Positions 53,295-63,642 are shown, counted from the stretch's first letter. The stretch is 64,000 bases of DNA from an uncultured bacterium (GCA_945829425.1 CALZUQ010000001.1:95520-159519), one strand, 5' to 3'. Program-made: numbers and translations. The notes: generated by a model not told the origin, from the letters alone.

Positions 53295-55190
53295 ATGACA
53301 AATATCTTTTCAAAATATAAGTCTGTAGCAGCAGCATTGACACTTGGTTTCGCCATGACCGTGACGACCGGCTGTACTGACTACCTTGACAAGGCTCCGG
53401 AGTCTGACGTGTCTTCCGATGCCGCATTCAAGGATTTTATGAGTTTCCAGGGATTCACTGAGGAGCTTTACCTTTGTATGCCTGATTTCTCAAAGAGCTA
53501 CTGGACGACATCATGGAACTGGGGTGAGGACGACATCATGGCAGTCGGCATAAATTACCACATGAGTTACAAAGTCGATCAGGGAGACTTCTGGGGATGG
53601 CAGCAAGAATTTGACGGATGGGGTGCCAGCTTCATGGATCAGGGCACCACCTTCGATCCTAACGACCGTTTCAAGAGAGGACTGTGGAAAGCCGCATGGT
53701 ACGGCATACGCAAGGCCAATCTCGGTCTTGATAATATGGACCTCATGACTTCCGCCACTCAGGAAGAGCGCAACACGATAAAGGGACAGCTCCTCTTCTT
53801 CCGCGGCTGGCTCCACTTCCAGCTTATGCAGTATTTCGGCGGACTGCCATATATCGACCACGTCGTAGCAGCCGATCAGGCCATGACACTCCCTCGCGAG
53901 TCGTATCAGGCATGTGCCGACAAGGCTGCCAAAGACTTCCGTGAAGCTGCCGACCTTCTCCCTATCGACTGGGACAAGTCGCCTGTCGGCCGCAACACCA
54001 TCGGCAAGAACGGTTTCCGCATCAATAAGATTACCGCTTTGGCATATCTCGGCAAGAACTACCTTTGGGCTGCTTCTCCTCTTATGAAGAATATTGATGA
54101 GAGGATGAACGTCCTCAACTCCAATGCCAGCACTTATGAGTATGATACAGACTATGCACAGAAAGCGGCAGAGGCTCTCGGAGAGCTCCTCACTCTTGTA
54201 GAGTCTGGTCAGACACAGTATAAGCTTGTAGACTTCGCCGACTATTCTGACCTCTTCTACACCTGGAACAAGAACATGTTGCCTCCGGGCTCTACAGAGA
54301 ATATCCTCCGCGCCATAGCCAACGACGCATGGCAGAACTCACATTATGGAGTGTTTACAGAGTTCGGCGGACAGATACTCACCGGTGCCCAGTGCTTCTC
54401 TATGCCTACGGCAAACTACGTCAACTATTACGGCATGGCAAACGGTCTGCCTCTAACCGACCCGGAGTCAGGCTTCGATCCTACACACCCATGGAAAGAC
54501 CGCGACCCGCGTTTCTATCATGACATCGTATATGACGGCGTAAAAGTCGTTGAGGGCACTATCGAACCGGAAGACAACCGCTACGCAAACCTCTATACCG
54601 GAGGTACATACCGCGACGATATCAACGAGAGCCGCACGGGTTACTTCCTCTATAAGTTCATACCTATGCTCGCAAACAACTACGATATGGGTAGTACTTA
54701 CATGAAACTCTATATTGACGTGCCTTACCTCCGTCTTGCCGACTGCTACATCATGTATGCTGAAGCATGTGCTGCCGTTGGCGGAGCTACAGCGTCAGCG
54801 AAGTGTTCGCTCACCGCTGTCGACGCCATAAACAAGATACGCCAGCGCGCCGGAGTCTCTGACGTTGCCGCCAAGTTCACGGGCGACAAGGCGAAGTTCA
54901 TGGATGAGGTGCGTCGAGAGCGTGCCGTAGAGCTTTCTTTCGAAGGACACCGTTTCAACGACCTCCGTCGTTGGCTCCTTCTTGACAAGGCTCCATACAA
55001 TATCAAGACCTCGCAGGAGTTCATACGTGCCGGCAAGCTTGACCCACAGAACCCGCAGGACACTGAGGTTTCCGGCTGGAGTGAGAAACTAATACTCACA
55101 CGCAACTTCACCCAGAAGCATTGGTGGCTGCCGTTAAAGAAGAAAGACACCAGTATCTATCCTGAACTCTTCCAGAACCCGGGATGGTAA
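53295..55190 (+). CDS. SusD/RagB-type surface lipoprotein (XusB-like)
   Basis: 631 residues. Signal and lipobox lead to Cys at TTGCTDYLDKAPES, near residue 27. SusD family features are YLDKAPES, the TPR-like helices (TIKGQLLFFRGWLHFQLMQYFGGLPYID), the DPRFYHDIVYDG segment and the C-terminal RRERAVELSFEGHRFNDLRRW motif. It forms the lid of the SusC-like porin encoded just before and binds glycans at the surface. The N-terminus MTNIFSKYK is almost the same as those of the next two gene products, although they belong to different families. Confidence 0.95.
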   Translation: MTNIFSKYKSVAAALTLGFAMTVTTGCTDYLDKAPESDVSSDAAFKDFMSFQGFTEELYLCMPDFSKSYWTTSWNWGEDDIMAVGINYHMSYKVDQGDFWGWQQEFDGWGASFMDQGTTFDPNDRFKRGLWKAAWYGIRKANLGLDNMDLMTSATQEERNTIKGQLLFFRGWLHFQLMQYFGGLPYIDHVVAADQAMTLPRESYQACADKAAKDFREAADLLPIDWDKSPVGRNTIGKNGFRINKITALAYLGKNYLWAASPLMKNIDERMNVLNSNASTYEYDTDYAQKAAEALGELLTLVESGQTQYKLVDFADYSDLFYTWNKNMLPPGSTENILRAIANDAWQNSHYGVFTEFGGQILTGAQCFSMPTANYVNYYGMANGLPLTDPESGFDPTHPWKDRDPRFYHDIVYDGVKVVEGTIEPEDNRYANLYTGGTYRDDINESRTGYFLYKFIPMLANNYDMGSTYMKLYIDVPYLRLADCYIMYAEACAAVGGATASAKCSLTAVDAINKIRQRAGVSDVAAKFTGDKAKFMDEVRRERAVELSFEGHRFNDLRRWLLLDKAPYNIKTSQEFIRAGKLDPQNPQDTEVSGWSEKLILTRNFTQKHWWLPLKKKDTSIYPELFQNPGW

Positions 55191-55226
55191 TAATGCAAAA
55201 GTTAAAGAATAAAGAAGAAAAACTTT

Positions 55227-58061
55227 ATGAGCAATATAATTTCAAAATACAAAGGTATTCTTCCGCTTTCACTCTTCGCCCTGTTGGCACAGGGTGTGTC
55301 GGCACAAGAGACATCCGACACGAAGGCGGATACCGTCAATGTAGCTTTCCGCAAAGCTGCTGCTCGTGATGTCGTGTCGCCTGTCAGCAGTGTCAACGTG
55401 AGAGAGTTGATGGAGAAGAACTACAGCACCTACAGCCTTGACAATATGCAGGCTCTTGCTGCTGGCTACAACGGTCAGCTGTGGAATCAGGGTGAGGCAC
55501 TCGTACTCATAGACGGTGTGCCACGTGACGCCAACAACGTCCTGCCGACAGAGATAGAGGAAATTACCTTCCTCAAAGGTGCTTCGGCTGTTGTCCTCTA
55601 CGGCAGCCGCGCAGCGAAAGGTGTCATACTCATTACCACCAAGCGTGGAAAGAACGCTCCTCTCAAGGTCACCGCGCGTGCCAACTACACCATGGATGTG
55701 GCAAAGGCATACCCACAGTACCTCGACGGAGCACAGTATATGACACTATACAATCAGGCACTCCTCAACGACGGACTCTCTCCGAAGTTCACGGATGAGG
55801 AAATCTACAATACGGCGTCGGGACTGTACCCTTACCGTTATCCTAACCAGAAGTACTACACCTCTGACTACATCAACAAGACAAAGTCTCGCTACGACGT
55901 TACGGCAGAGTTTGAAGGCGGCGGCCAGTTCGCACAGTTCTATACAAACATCAGCTACTACCGCCAAGGGGATTACATAAACTTCGGAGAAGGCAAGAAC
56001 AACTATATCGACCGTCTGAATATCCGCGGTAATATCGACCTTCAGCTCTCTGACTGGGCTTCAGGCTGGGTAAACGCCAACGCTACGTATTACAACCAGC
56101 ACGGTGCCAACGCAGACTTCTGGAGAGCTGCTGCAAATCTCCGTCCGAACCGCGTCGCTCCGTTTATCCCTGTGTCGTGTATAGACCCGTCAGACGCAGC
56201 GTCACTCGCCTTGGTCCAGAACTCCAAAACCATTATCACCAACCCAGCAGGCCTTCCTGCCGGCGATTATTTCCTCGGAGCAACCCAGGAGGACCAGACA
56301 AACGTCTTTGCTGACATGTATGCTGCCGGCTACAACACTTGGACAAGCCGTCAGATGCAGTTCGACGCAGGAGTGAAACTCGACCTCGCATCCGTTCTCA
56401 AGGGACTGTCGTTCAAGACTCAGTTTGCTGTAGACTATAAGACATCTTACTCTACCTCGCTTAACGACAAGTACCCTACCTTCGGAGTCAGCTGGACACA
56501 GTTTGACGGAAGCGACATAGTCGGCAAGCTCACACAGTACGGAAAGTATGAGCATACGGGTATACTCAACTCAAGCAAATCAGCAGAGTTGCAGACCATA
56601 GCTTGGAACGGACAGTTCGACTATGTCAACAACTGGGACGAGCATAACCTCCACGCCACTCTCGTAGCTAACGGCTATCAGCAGACGATAAGCGGCGAGT
56701 ATCATAAGGTAAGCAATGCCAACCTCGGTCTGCAGGCGTCTTACAACTATGCCCACAGATATTACGCCGACCTCGCACTGAACGCTGTTCACTCAGCCAA
56801 ACTGCCAGAAGGCAACCGCGAGGCTCTCTCGCCGTCGCTCACTCTCGCATGGCGTCTCTCTGAGGAGGGCTTCATGAAGAATGTCGACTGGCTCAACGAC
56901 CTTCGTCTTACAGCCGGATATACTATCCTCAATCAGGATCTGGACATTGCGGAATACTATATGTACAAGGATATCTTCACTTCTACAGGTACATGGTGGG
57001 GATGGTCTGATGCCAACAACTCTATCCAGACCGCTGACTCACAGCGCGGTGCCAACACAGAGCTGACATTCATAAAGCGTAAGGAGTTCAACGTAGGGCT
57101 CAACGCCGCTCTCCTCGACAACCGCCTCAAGCTTGCTGTCAACTACTACAACACCAAGACAGACGGTCTCCTCGCACAGCCTGACTACATTTATCCAAGC
57201 TATATGCACACCTATTGGCCTGTATCAACCTTCGTGCCATACATCAACTACGGTCAGAACCGCCGTCAAGGCATAGACTTCTCTCTTGCCTACGGCGACA
57301 AGGTTGGTGACTTCGCTTATGAGGTTCAGGCTTTCGGTCAGACTTATTCCACGAAAAACCTCCGCGTTGCAGAGAATGTGGAATATGACTATATGCGCAG
57401 CGAAGGCAAGGCTATTGACGCACTATGGGGTCTTGAGTGTCTCGGCTACTACAACTCTCAGGACGAGATTGACAACGCAGAGGCAAAGAGCTCCTTCGGT
57501 GAGTTGAAGCCAGGCGACCTGAAGTATAAGGATCAGAACGGCGACGGCGTTATCGACTCAAAGGACAATGTCGTAATAGGACGCTGGAGCGCGAAGTTCT
57601 CTGGCGGCATGAACATCACTCTCAAGTATAAGGGCTTCACTCTTTTCGCCATGCTCACAGGTCAGTTCGGAGGCAATGCCATAAAGAACGACTCATACAA
57701 CTGGGTATATGGAGAGCGTAAATACAGCGACGTAGTACTCGGAGCATGGACAGAGGAGAAATACACCAACGGTGAGCCAATAACCTATCCTCGCCTCACT
57801 ACACAGAGCAGTGACAACAACTTCAGAACCTCAGACTACTGGATGTACAAGACAGACCGCCTGGATCTCACACGTGTCCAGCTGACATACGACTTCAAGA
57901 AGAACCTCTTTGGTCCTAACGCATTCGTCAAGGGTCTGCAGGTTTACGCTAACGGAACCAGTCTCCTTACTATTGCCGGTGAGCGCAAGCAAATGGAACG
58001 TAACGTTGGTTCCGCTCCTCAGTCACGCAGCTTTACACTCGGTGCAAGGGTAGAGTTCTAA
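55227..58061 (+). CDS. SusC-type TonB-dependent transporter lacking the N-terminal domain (XusC-like)
   Basis: 944 residues. The signal peptide ends near GVSAQ (residue 27). The mature protein begins ETSDTKADTVNVAFRKAAARDVVSPVSSVNVREL and goes directly into the plug (LVLIDGVPRDANNV, VLYGSRAAKGVILITTKRGK); the carboxypeptidase-regulatory-like domain present in the first SusC is absent and no clear TonB-box is seen. The barrel ends RSFTLGARVEF. It follows susD by 36 bp and is followed 28 bp later by another susD, so it forms a second pair. It probably imports a different size or decoration of xylo-oligosaccharide. Confidence 0.93.
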   Translation: MSNIISKYKGILPLSLFALLAQGVSAQETSDTKADTVNVAFRKAAARDVVSPVSSVNVRELMEKNYSTYSLDNMQALAAGYNGQLWNQGEALVLIDGVPRDANNVLPTEIEEITFLKGASAVVLYGSRAAKGVILITTKRGKNAPLKVTARANYTMDVAKAYPQYLDGAQYMTLYNQALLNDGLSPKFTDEEIYNTASGLYPYRYPNQKYYTSDYINKTKSRYDVTAEFEGGGQFAQFYTNISYYRQGDYINFGEGKNNYIDRLNIRGNIDLQLSDWASGWVNANATYYNQHGANADFWRAAANLRPNRVAPFIPVSCIDPSDAASLALVQNSKTIITNPAGLPAGDYFLGATQEDQTNVFADMYAAGYNTWTSRQMQFDAGVKLDLASVLKGLSFKTQFAVDYKTSYSTSLNDKYPTFGVSWTQFDGSDIVGKLTQYGKYEHTGILNSSKSAELQTIAWNGQFDYVNNWDEHNLHATLVANGYQQTISGEYHKVSNANLGLQASYNYAHRYYADLALNAVHSAKLPEGNREALSPSLTLAWRLSEEGFMKNVDWLNDLRLTAGYTILNQDLDIAEYYMYKDIFTSTGTWWGWSDANNSIQTADSQRGANTELTFIKRKEFNVGLNAALLDNRLKLAVNYYNTKTDGLLAQPDYIYPSYMHTYWPVSTFVPYINYGQNRRQGIDFSLAYGDKVGDFAYEVQAFGQTYSTKNLRVAENVEYDYMRSEGKAIDALWGLECLGYYNSQDEIDNAEAKSSFGELKPGDLKYKDQNGDGVIDSKDNVVIGRWSAKFSGGMNITLKYKGFTLFAMLTGQFGGNAIKNDSYNWVYGERKYSDVVLGAWTEEKYTNGEPITYPRLTTQSSDNNFRTSDYWMYKTDRLDLTRVQLTYDFKKNLFGPNAFVKGLQVYANGTSLLTIAGERKQMERNVGSAPQSRSFTLGARVEF

Positions 58062-58089
58062 ACCAGGAAAACAACTTAAAAAATATATT

Positions 58090-59901
58090 ATGAACAATAT
58101 AATATCAAAGTATAGGGTTGGGGCGGCAATGCTTGGACTTGCGCTCTCTGCAGGCCTTACAAGCTGTACGGACCTCTTTGAGCCAGCTATAGAGAACCAT
58201 CTGGGTTTTGACTATGCTTTTGAACACCCGGACTATGCAGACAATATTCTCGGCAATGCTTATACCCGCCTGCCGAACGGGTCATACACATTCAATGATG
58301 TGGCTACGGACGACGCAGTGTCTAACGACCCTTCAAACAGCTATCGTAAGATTACCGGTACCGACAACTGGACATCCAGCAACAACCCGATAGAGACATG
58401 GCGTGACTGTCGTGCTGCCATACAGTACATTAACCTTTTCCTTGCCAATGTCGACAAGGTGAAATGGAACAGCGACGAGACGGTACGCGACATGTACCAT
58501 CAGCGATACGTCGGAGAGGCAAGGGGGCTTCGTGCGCTCTTCATGTATTACCTCCTTCGTTCCCACGCAGGATATGACGCAGAGGGAAAGCTCCTCGGAG
58601 TGCCTATCGACATAGAGCCGACGACAATAGGCTCTGACTTCAACGCCTTAGAGGTACGCGCGTCTTATGCTGACTGCATGAAGCAGCTCATAGAAGACGC
58701 AGAAGAGGCGGTACGTGTATTGCCCGTTGACTATAAGGATACGAACAACGATACCGAGACAGTGAACTGCTTCGGAAAGACGTACACCGTAACAAAGGCT
58801 ACGTATAACCGTGTCCTTGGTACAAACTTCGACGGACGCTTCTCAGGACGTATAGCACGTGCGTTGCTTGCACAGGCTACGCTTATGGCGGCGTCTCCTG
58901 CTTATGCCGACGGCAGTGGCGTGACATGGGAGAAGGCTGCACAGTATGCGAAGTCTATCCTCGACATCAACGGCGGTGTTGCAGGAATCGATGCCAAAGG
59001 CCTTGAATGGTATGCTGACCCTGACATGAAGAACCTCGAAGCTGCAGAGTGTCCTAAAGAGGTCCTCTGGCGTACAGAAAAGAGTACGAACAATACTCTT
59101 GAGTCATCCTACTATCCTCCTTCAATCTACGGCAAGGGTCGCATCAATCCGACCCAGAACCTCGTTGACGCCTTCCCTATGGCTAACGGCTATCCTATCT
59201 CTCACGACCTGAGCGGTTACGATGCTACAAGTCCTTATTCCGACAGAGACCCGCGTCTTGCCATGTACATAATTTTCAACGGTCAGAAGGCAGGTGCGAC
59301 AAACGCAGTCATAAACACACAGGCTGACAACTCCGACAATCTTGACGGTCTTAACAAGGACGTGTCAAAGTCAACACGTACAGGTTACTACATGAAGAAA
59401 CACCTGCGTCAGGACATCAACCTCGACCCGACAGTCAACAGCACTCAGATGCACTACACCGCTCGCATACGCTATACAGAGCTGTATCTTGACTATGCCG
59501 AGGCAGCCAATGAAGCTTACGGACCAAAGGGTGGCACAGGATATTCTGCGTACGACGTCATAAAGGCGATACGCCAGCGTGCCGGTCTCATGGACATCAA
59601 CGGTGAGGACGGCTACCTTGAGGAGTGTGCTACGAGCAAGGAGAAGATGCGTGAGCTTATACGCAACGAGCGTCGTCTTGAGCTATGTTTTGAAGGAAAC
59701 CGTTTCTGGGACCTCAGACGCTGGAAGGCTAACCTCAATGAGGAGGCAAAGGGCGTGAGCATAACCAATGAAGGTGCCGGAAAGAAGTACACATACGTCA
59801 CCGTCGAGACGCGCCATTTCAAGGACAATGCTTACTACGGTCCTATTCCTTACGGACAGATTCTTAATTTCCCTACACTCGTTCAGAATGCAGGATGGTA
59901 A
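58090..59901 (+). CDS. SusD-type surface lipoprotein (XusD-like)
   Basis: 603 residues, lipidated Cys in LTSCTDLFEP near residue 26. SusD-family parts include WRDCRAAIQYINLFLANVDK, RYVGEARGLRALFMYYLLRSHAG, YSDRDPRLAMYIIFNG and the closing LIRNERRLELCFEGNRFWDLRRWKANL. It would partner the SusC-like protein encoded immediately upstream. Its start region AACAATATAATATCAAAGTAT nearly repeats those of the two preceding genes. Confidence 0.95.
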   Translation: MNNIISKYRVGAAMLGLALSAGLTSCTDLFEPAIENHLGFDYAFEHPDYADNILGNAYTRLPNGSYTFNDVATDDAVSNDPSNSYRKITGTDNWTSSNNPIETWRDCRAAIQYINLFLANVDKVKWNSDETVRDMYHQRYVGEARGLRALFMYYLLRSHAGYDAEGKLLGVPIDIEPTTIGSDFNALEVRASYADCMKQLIEDAEEAVRVLPVDYKDTNNDTETVNCFGKTYTVTKATYNRVLGTNFDGRFSGRIARALLAQATLMAASPAYADGSGVTWEKAAQYAKSILDINGGVAGIDAKGLEWYADPDMKNLEAAECPKEVLWRTEKSTNNTLESSYYPPSIYGKGRINPTQNLVDAFPMANGYPISHDLSGYDATSPYSDRDPRLAMYIIFNGQKAGATNAVINTQADNSDNLDGLNKDVSKSTRTGYYMKKHLRQDINLDPTVNSTQMHYTARIRYTELYLDYAEAANEAYGPKGGTGYSAYDVIKAIRQRAGLMDINGEDGYLEECATSKEKMRELIRNERRLELCFEGNRFWDLRRWKANLNEEAKGVSITNEGAGKKYTYVTVETRHFKDNAYYGPIPYGQILNFPTLVQNAGW

Positions 59902-59938
59902 GAAACAATAAAATTGAATTTCAAAATACTATATTGAT

Positions 59939-60964
59939 ATGAATATGACATTCAGTAAAATAGCAACAGCGGTAATGGGACTGTCACTGGCGTTGGGTGT
60001 TACAACTTCCTGTTCCAATGGCGACTGGGAGGACAACCTGAAGGATGTTGTCGACCAGGGAGGCAATAACGGAAAGACTTCTGTATATTTCTCTATGCAG
60101 GCACCTATCCGTACCGTTACTCTCGGTAATGATGATGATGCTGTGAATGTTGACGATAACAATCATCAGTTCAAGCTCATGGCAACCCTCGGCGGTCTTT
60201 ACAAGAACACTGTCGACCGTAAGATAAGTTACCAGATTGAGCCTTCTCTGCTTGAGGAGGGAACAGGAATGGAGGTCCTTCCGGCATCTCATTATACTCT
60301 TGAAGATCCGAGCACGCTGACCATTCCTGCCGGAAGTATTGCAGGAGGCACCGTTGTGAAGCTAACCGATGCGTTCTTCAACGATCCGAAGTCCGTCACG
60401 ACTCACTATGTTCTGCCTGTACGTCTGCTTTCTGCGCAGAATGTCGACACCATACTTCAGAAGCAGAACTATCAGCTGATTTGCGTGAAGTTCAAGAACC
60501 AGTACACAGGTTTATATTGCAAGACGGGAACGTCGAACGTTCAGGGTGGCAAGAGCCTGACCCACAAGAATGAGGATGCCCTCGACAACATCGTCTCTTT
60601 ATCCTACACTTCCAGCGAGGCTGTATTCAGTTATCCTGTCAAGGAATGGAGATATGACGCTAAATCCGACTCTTGGAGTCAGATTGACGTTACAGCAAGC
60701 ATCTCGCTCACTCTGCAGTTCTCCAACGACGGCAACTGTCAGGTTCTTCAGGATGGCAAGGCTATTGGTACGGGTACTTTCACTCCACGTGGCATTAAGG
60801 ACTTCAGCGACAAAAACCGTATGGCAGACTGTCTGAAACTTAAGTTCACCGCAACAACTACAACAAATGCCGGCGACGCAGACCATCAGAAAACCTGGAC
60901 CATTGACTGCGACTACGTCATGACAATGATGTCGCGCAACAATAAGCTTGAGTCCTGGAAGTAA
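59939..60964 (+). CDS. DUF1735-type surface lipoprotein (XusE-like)
   Basis: 341 residues. The signal leads to a lipobox at TTSCSNGDWEDN (Cys near 23). The N-terminal half has the BT_3987-like DUF1735 pattern (VYFSMQAPIRTVTLGNDDD, LPASHYTLEDPSTLTIPAGSIAGGTVVKLTDAFF, THYVLPVRLLSA); the second half is a beta-rich DUF4361-like domain. Such proteins occupy the SusE position of xylan loci (XusE) and are thought to bind glycan at the cell surface. It lies 37 bp before the GH10 gene start at 61001. The family is well supported; ligand binding is inferred. Confidence 0.88.
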   Translation: MNMTFSKIATAVMGLSLALGVTTSCSNGDWEDNLKDVVDQGGNNGKTSVYFSMQAPIRTVTLGNDDDAVNVDDNNHQFKLMATLGGLYKNTVDRKISYQIEPSLLEEGTGMEVLPASHYTLEDPSTLTIPAGSIAGGTVVKLTDAFFNDPKSVTTHYVLPVRLLSAQNVDTILQKQNYQLICVKFKNQYTGLYCKTGTSNVQGGKSLTHKNEDALDNIVSLSYTSSEAVFSYPVKEWRYDAKSDSWSQIDVTASISLTLQFSNDGNCQVLQDGKAIGTGTFTPRGIKDFSDKNRMADCLKLKFTATTTTNAGDADHQKTWTIDCDYVMTMMSRNNKLESWK

Positions 60965-61000
60965 TTTCGTAACTCAAATTAACGAAAAAGGCTTATTATT

Positions 61001-63157
61001 ATGAGAATAAATAAATATTATATTCCTGCATTGCTTAGTCCGCTCATGTTGGTGGGCTGTGCAGACTGGGACGAGTGGACTTATGATGTTGAGAAGCCTC
61101 AGACAATATCACAGTATGAGTACCTCAACGACTATGCTCCACTGAAGGAGAACCTTGACCGTAATGCTCACCCGAACTTCAAGGTTGGAGGAGCATTGAG
61201 TGTCAGTGACTTTAATGAAAAGGGTGCTTTATATCGTCTTGCCGCTCACAACTTCGACGAGGTGGTTGCAGGCAATGCCATGAAGATGGCATCGTGTGTC
61301 GACGACCAGGGTACCATGGACTTCGGAAATGTCTCTACTTTCGTGAGAACAGCGGAAGAGACGAATCTCACCGTCTTCGGACACACCCTCGCATGGCATG
61401 AGCAGCAACCTGTCAAGTGGCTTGACAAACTCCTCAAGGACAAGGAACTCGACATTGATCCAAATCAGAAGATAGAGCGTGAGGTTAAGACACAGAGCTT
61501 TGCTGGTCTGAGCAAGTTCCCGTTCTTCGTCATGGGTTATGAGCCTCAAATTATTGACGGCGTGCTTACAAGTAATTGCCCTGACTGGCATCAGTATTTC
61601 GTAATTGACGGTCTGTCTGGTTTGGAAGAGGGACAGTCATATAAGGTCACTGCCATGATTCGTGCCTCTAAAGAGCATACGCTGAATGTGCAGTTCGGAA
61701 ACTGGGGAAATCTCACAGAGGCAAAGATGAAGATAGGTACAGAATGGAAGGAGACTTCTGTAGAATTTATCTGTCCTCCAGTGACAAGCGGCTTCTCTGT
61801 TTTCCAGCCAGGTGCCTTTGACGGCACGATAGAGATTCAGTGGGTGAAGGTGTCAAAGCTTGAGACTCCTGCCATGGAGGTTGAGACAGAGGTGAAGCAT
61901 CATACATATACCGATGGTCCTTTCCCTTATTACCAAATGGGCTGTGCTCCAGACGTCATTGACGGTGCGATACACTTCATTCCAACAGGAGACTGGTCAC
62001 AGTTCTTCTGTCTCCCTGGTGGAGAAAACCCTCTCTCGCCGGGTGAATATGTTGTGTATGTGGAAATAAAATCTTCAAAGGCAGGCAGCATAAAGCTCAC
62101 CGTGCAGAACGGATGGGGTGGAACTGCTGAGAACTTCACAGGAAGTGTAGCACTTAAAGAAGGCTGGACAACGTCAAGTTTCCGTATGAAACTCGAACAG
62201 GGCGGCAACTATGATATGATTCTGAAGCCAGAGACCTTTGACGCTATCCTTGACCTCAAGTCTATAACAATCAATAAGCTTGTCAAGATGAACTCCATCC
62301 CTCTCACTCCTGAGGAGAAGAAGGATACTCTTGTTTGGGCTATGAACAAATGGGTAAGCGGAATGATGCATGCTACAGAAGGAAAAGTTGTTGCATGGGA
62401 TCTTATCAACGAGGCTATATCCGGTGGAGGAAACGTAAACGGTTTCTACGCATTGCAGTCAGCACAGACTGCTAATCCTGACGAGGTGGCAAACAAATTC
62501 TTCTGGCAAGACTATTTCGGAGCAGAGGAATATGGTCCTATCGTAGAGAAAGCTGCACGTGACGCTTTCGCTGCTGTAGAGGGAGCAAATCCTTCTGACC
62601 TCAAGCTCTTCATCAACGATTATAATCTTGAGTCAGACTGGGACGGCAACAAGAAGCTGAAGTCTCTCGTATATTGGATTGGCGTTTGGGAGAAGAAAGG
62701 TCAGGAACTTGGTTGGAACACCAAGATTGACGGTATCGGAAGCCAGATGCACATCAGTTATTATGAGAATCCACAGATTCAGGAGAGCAAGAAGAACGCT
62801 ATCGTCAACATGCTTAAGCTCATGTCAGAGACAGGAAAACTCGTACGTATCTCGGAGCTTGACATGGGATATATAGACGCTGACGGCAAGACTCTTACTG
62901 CTAAGCAGATAGAAGCTCTTCCTCTTGAGGAGCGCATTGCCAAGGAGAAGGCGATGGCTGAATACTATCAGTGGATTATCCAGAAGTACTTTGAGATTGT
63001 TCCTGCAGCGCAGCAGTACGGCATAACGCAGTGGTGTATCACTGATGCTCCGGCAGAAAGCGGATGGCGTAAGGGAGAGCCTGTAGGTCTCTGGAACTTA
63101 AACTACCAACGTAAGCCTGCTTACGCTGGATTTGCTAACGGCCTTATGGGTAAATAA
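61001..63157 (+). CDS. GH10 endo-xylanase lipoprotein with two inserted CBMs (Xyn10C-like)
   Basis: 718 residues. Lipobox LMLVGC (Cys 20) makes it a probable surface lipoprotein. The GH10 barrel starts about residue 45 and includes GHTLAWHEQQP; it is interrupted at residues about 155-435 by two tandem beta-sandwich modules (both with a FPxFxMGYEPQIIDG or YYQMGCAPDVIDG type start and a WHQYFV / WSQFFCL core), the inserted carbohydrate-binding module arrangement known from Prevotella and Bacteroides GH10 xylanases. The barrel then resumes: acid/base Glu471 in WDLINEA, nucleophile Glu619 in VRISELDMGY, with QWCITDAPAESGWR near the end. It cuts the xylan backbone at the surface and feeds the SusC/D pairs. 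Last gene of the operon, followed by a terminator at 63213. Confidence 0.95.
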   Translation: MRINKYYIPALLSPLMLVGCADWDEWTYDVEKPQTISQYEYLNDYAPLKENLDRNAHPNFKVGGALSVSDFNEKGALYRLAAHNFDEVVAGNAMKMASCVDDQGTMDFGNVSTFVRTAEETNLTVFGHTLAWHEQQPVKWLDKLLKDKELDIDPNQKIEREVKTQSFAGLSKFPFFVMGYEPQIIDGVLTSNCPDWHQYFVIDGLSGLEEGQSYKVTAMIRASKEHTLNVQFGNWGNLTEAKMKIGTEWKETSVEFICPPVTSGFSVFQPGAFDGTIEIQWVKVSKLETPAMEVETEVKHHTYTDGPFPYYQMGCAPDVIDGAIHFIPTGDWSQFFCLPGGENPLSPGEYVVYVEIKSSKAGSIKLTVQNGWGGTAENFTGSVALKEGWTTSSFRMKLEQGGNYDMILKPETFDAILDLKSITINKLVKMNSIPLTPEEKKDTLVWAMNKWVSGMMHATEGKVVAWDLINEAISGGGNVNGFYALQSAQTANPDEVANKFFWQDYFGAEEYGPIVEKAARDAFAAVEGANPSDLKLFINDYNLESDWDGNKKLKSLVYWIGVWEKKGQELGWNTKIDGIGSQMHISYYENPQIQESKKNAIVNMLKLMSETGKLVRISELDMGYIDADGKTLTAKQIEALPLEERIAKEKAMAEYYQWIIQKYFEIVPAAQQYGITQWCITDAPAESGWRKGEPVGLWNLNYQRKPAYAGFANGLMGK

Positions 63158-63212
63158 ATAATTTTTTGGTATTTAGGTTTTATAGGTACACAATAGTACA
63201 TTAAAAACAGTG

Positions 63213-63247
63213 CGGGAACGATGTCGTGAGATATCGTTCCCGTTTTG
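63213..63247 (+). terminator. Terminator of the xylan operon
   Basis: CGGGAACGAT (63213-63222) pairs with ATCGTTCCCG (63233-63242) around a 10 nt loop and is followed by TTTTGTTTT. Confidence 0.9.
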
Positions 63248-63309
63248 TTTTCGTCTCTGCGTTTTTGAGGTGTTTATTAGATAATTCAGCCGTTGCAACA
63301 GCGTGAGAT

Positions 63310-63328
63310 CATGATGCCTCGCATCATG
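63310..63328. other. Short strong hairpin in the final gap
   Basis: CATGATGC-CTC-GCATCATG forms an 8 bp stem with a 3 nt loop and no T-run. From 63248 to 64000 I see no gene: besides this hairpin and the array at 63643 the sequence is AT-rich, and its short open frames have no recognisable features. Confidence 0.5.
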
Positions 63329-63642
63329 ACATACTCCTGTGCCTCATTGTCTGCATCCTTGCCGTGTCATTCTTATCGGTTATGGATTAGTGCCAAACGA
63401 TTAATGATTTCAGGACAATGACCAGTCAAAAATACTTTTTTCTTGAAGTTACCTTCATAGCTTTCTGAAGACATAATGGTGGAATTTTATTGGTTTTCCT
63501 TTCTTTTTGATTTCTTATTCCCCTCTGAGAATGCAAAAAAAACAACCAATAATACTTTTCCGGGTAAATACTCAATTCTCAAACACCCTAAAATAACGTT
63601 TGTCGGGCATAAAATCCCGTATTTTCCGAGGAAATTTTCCAT

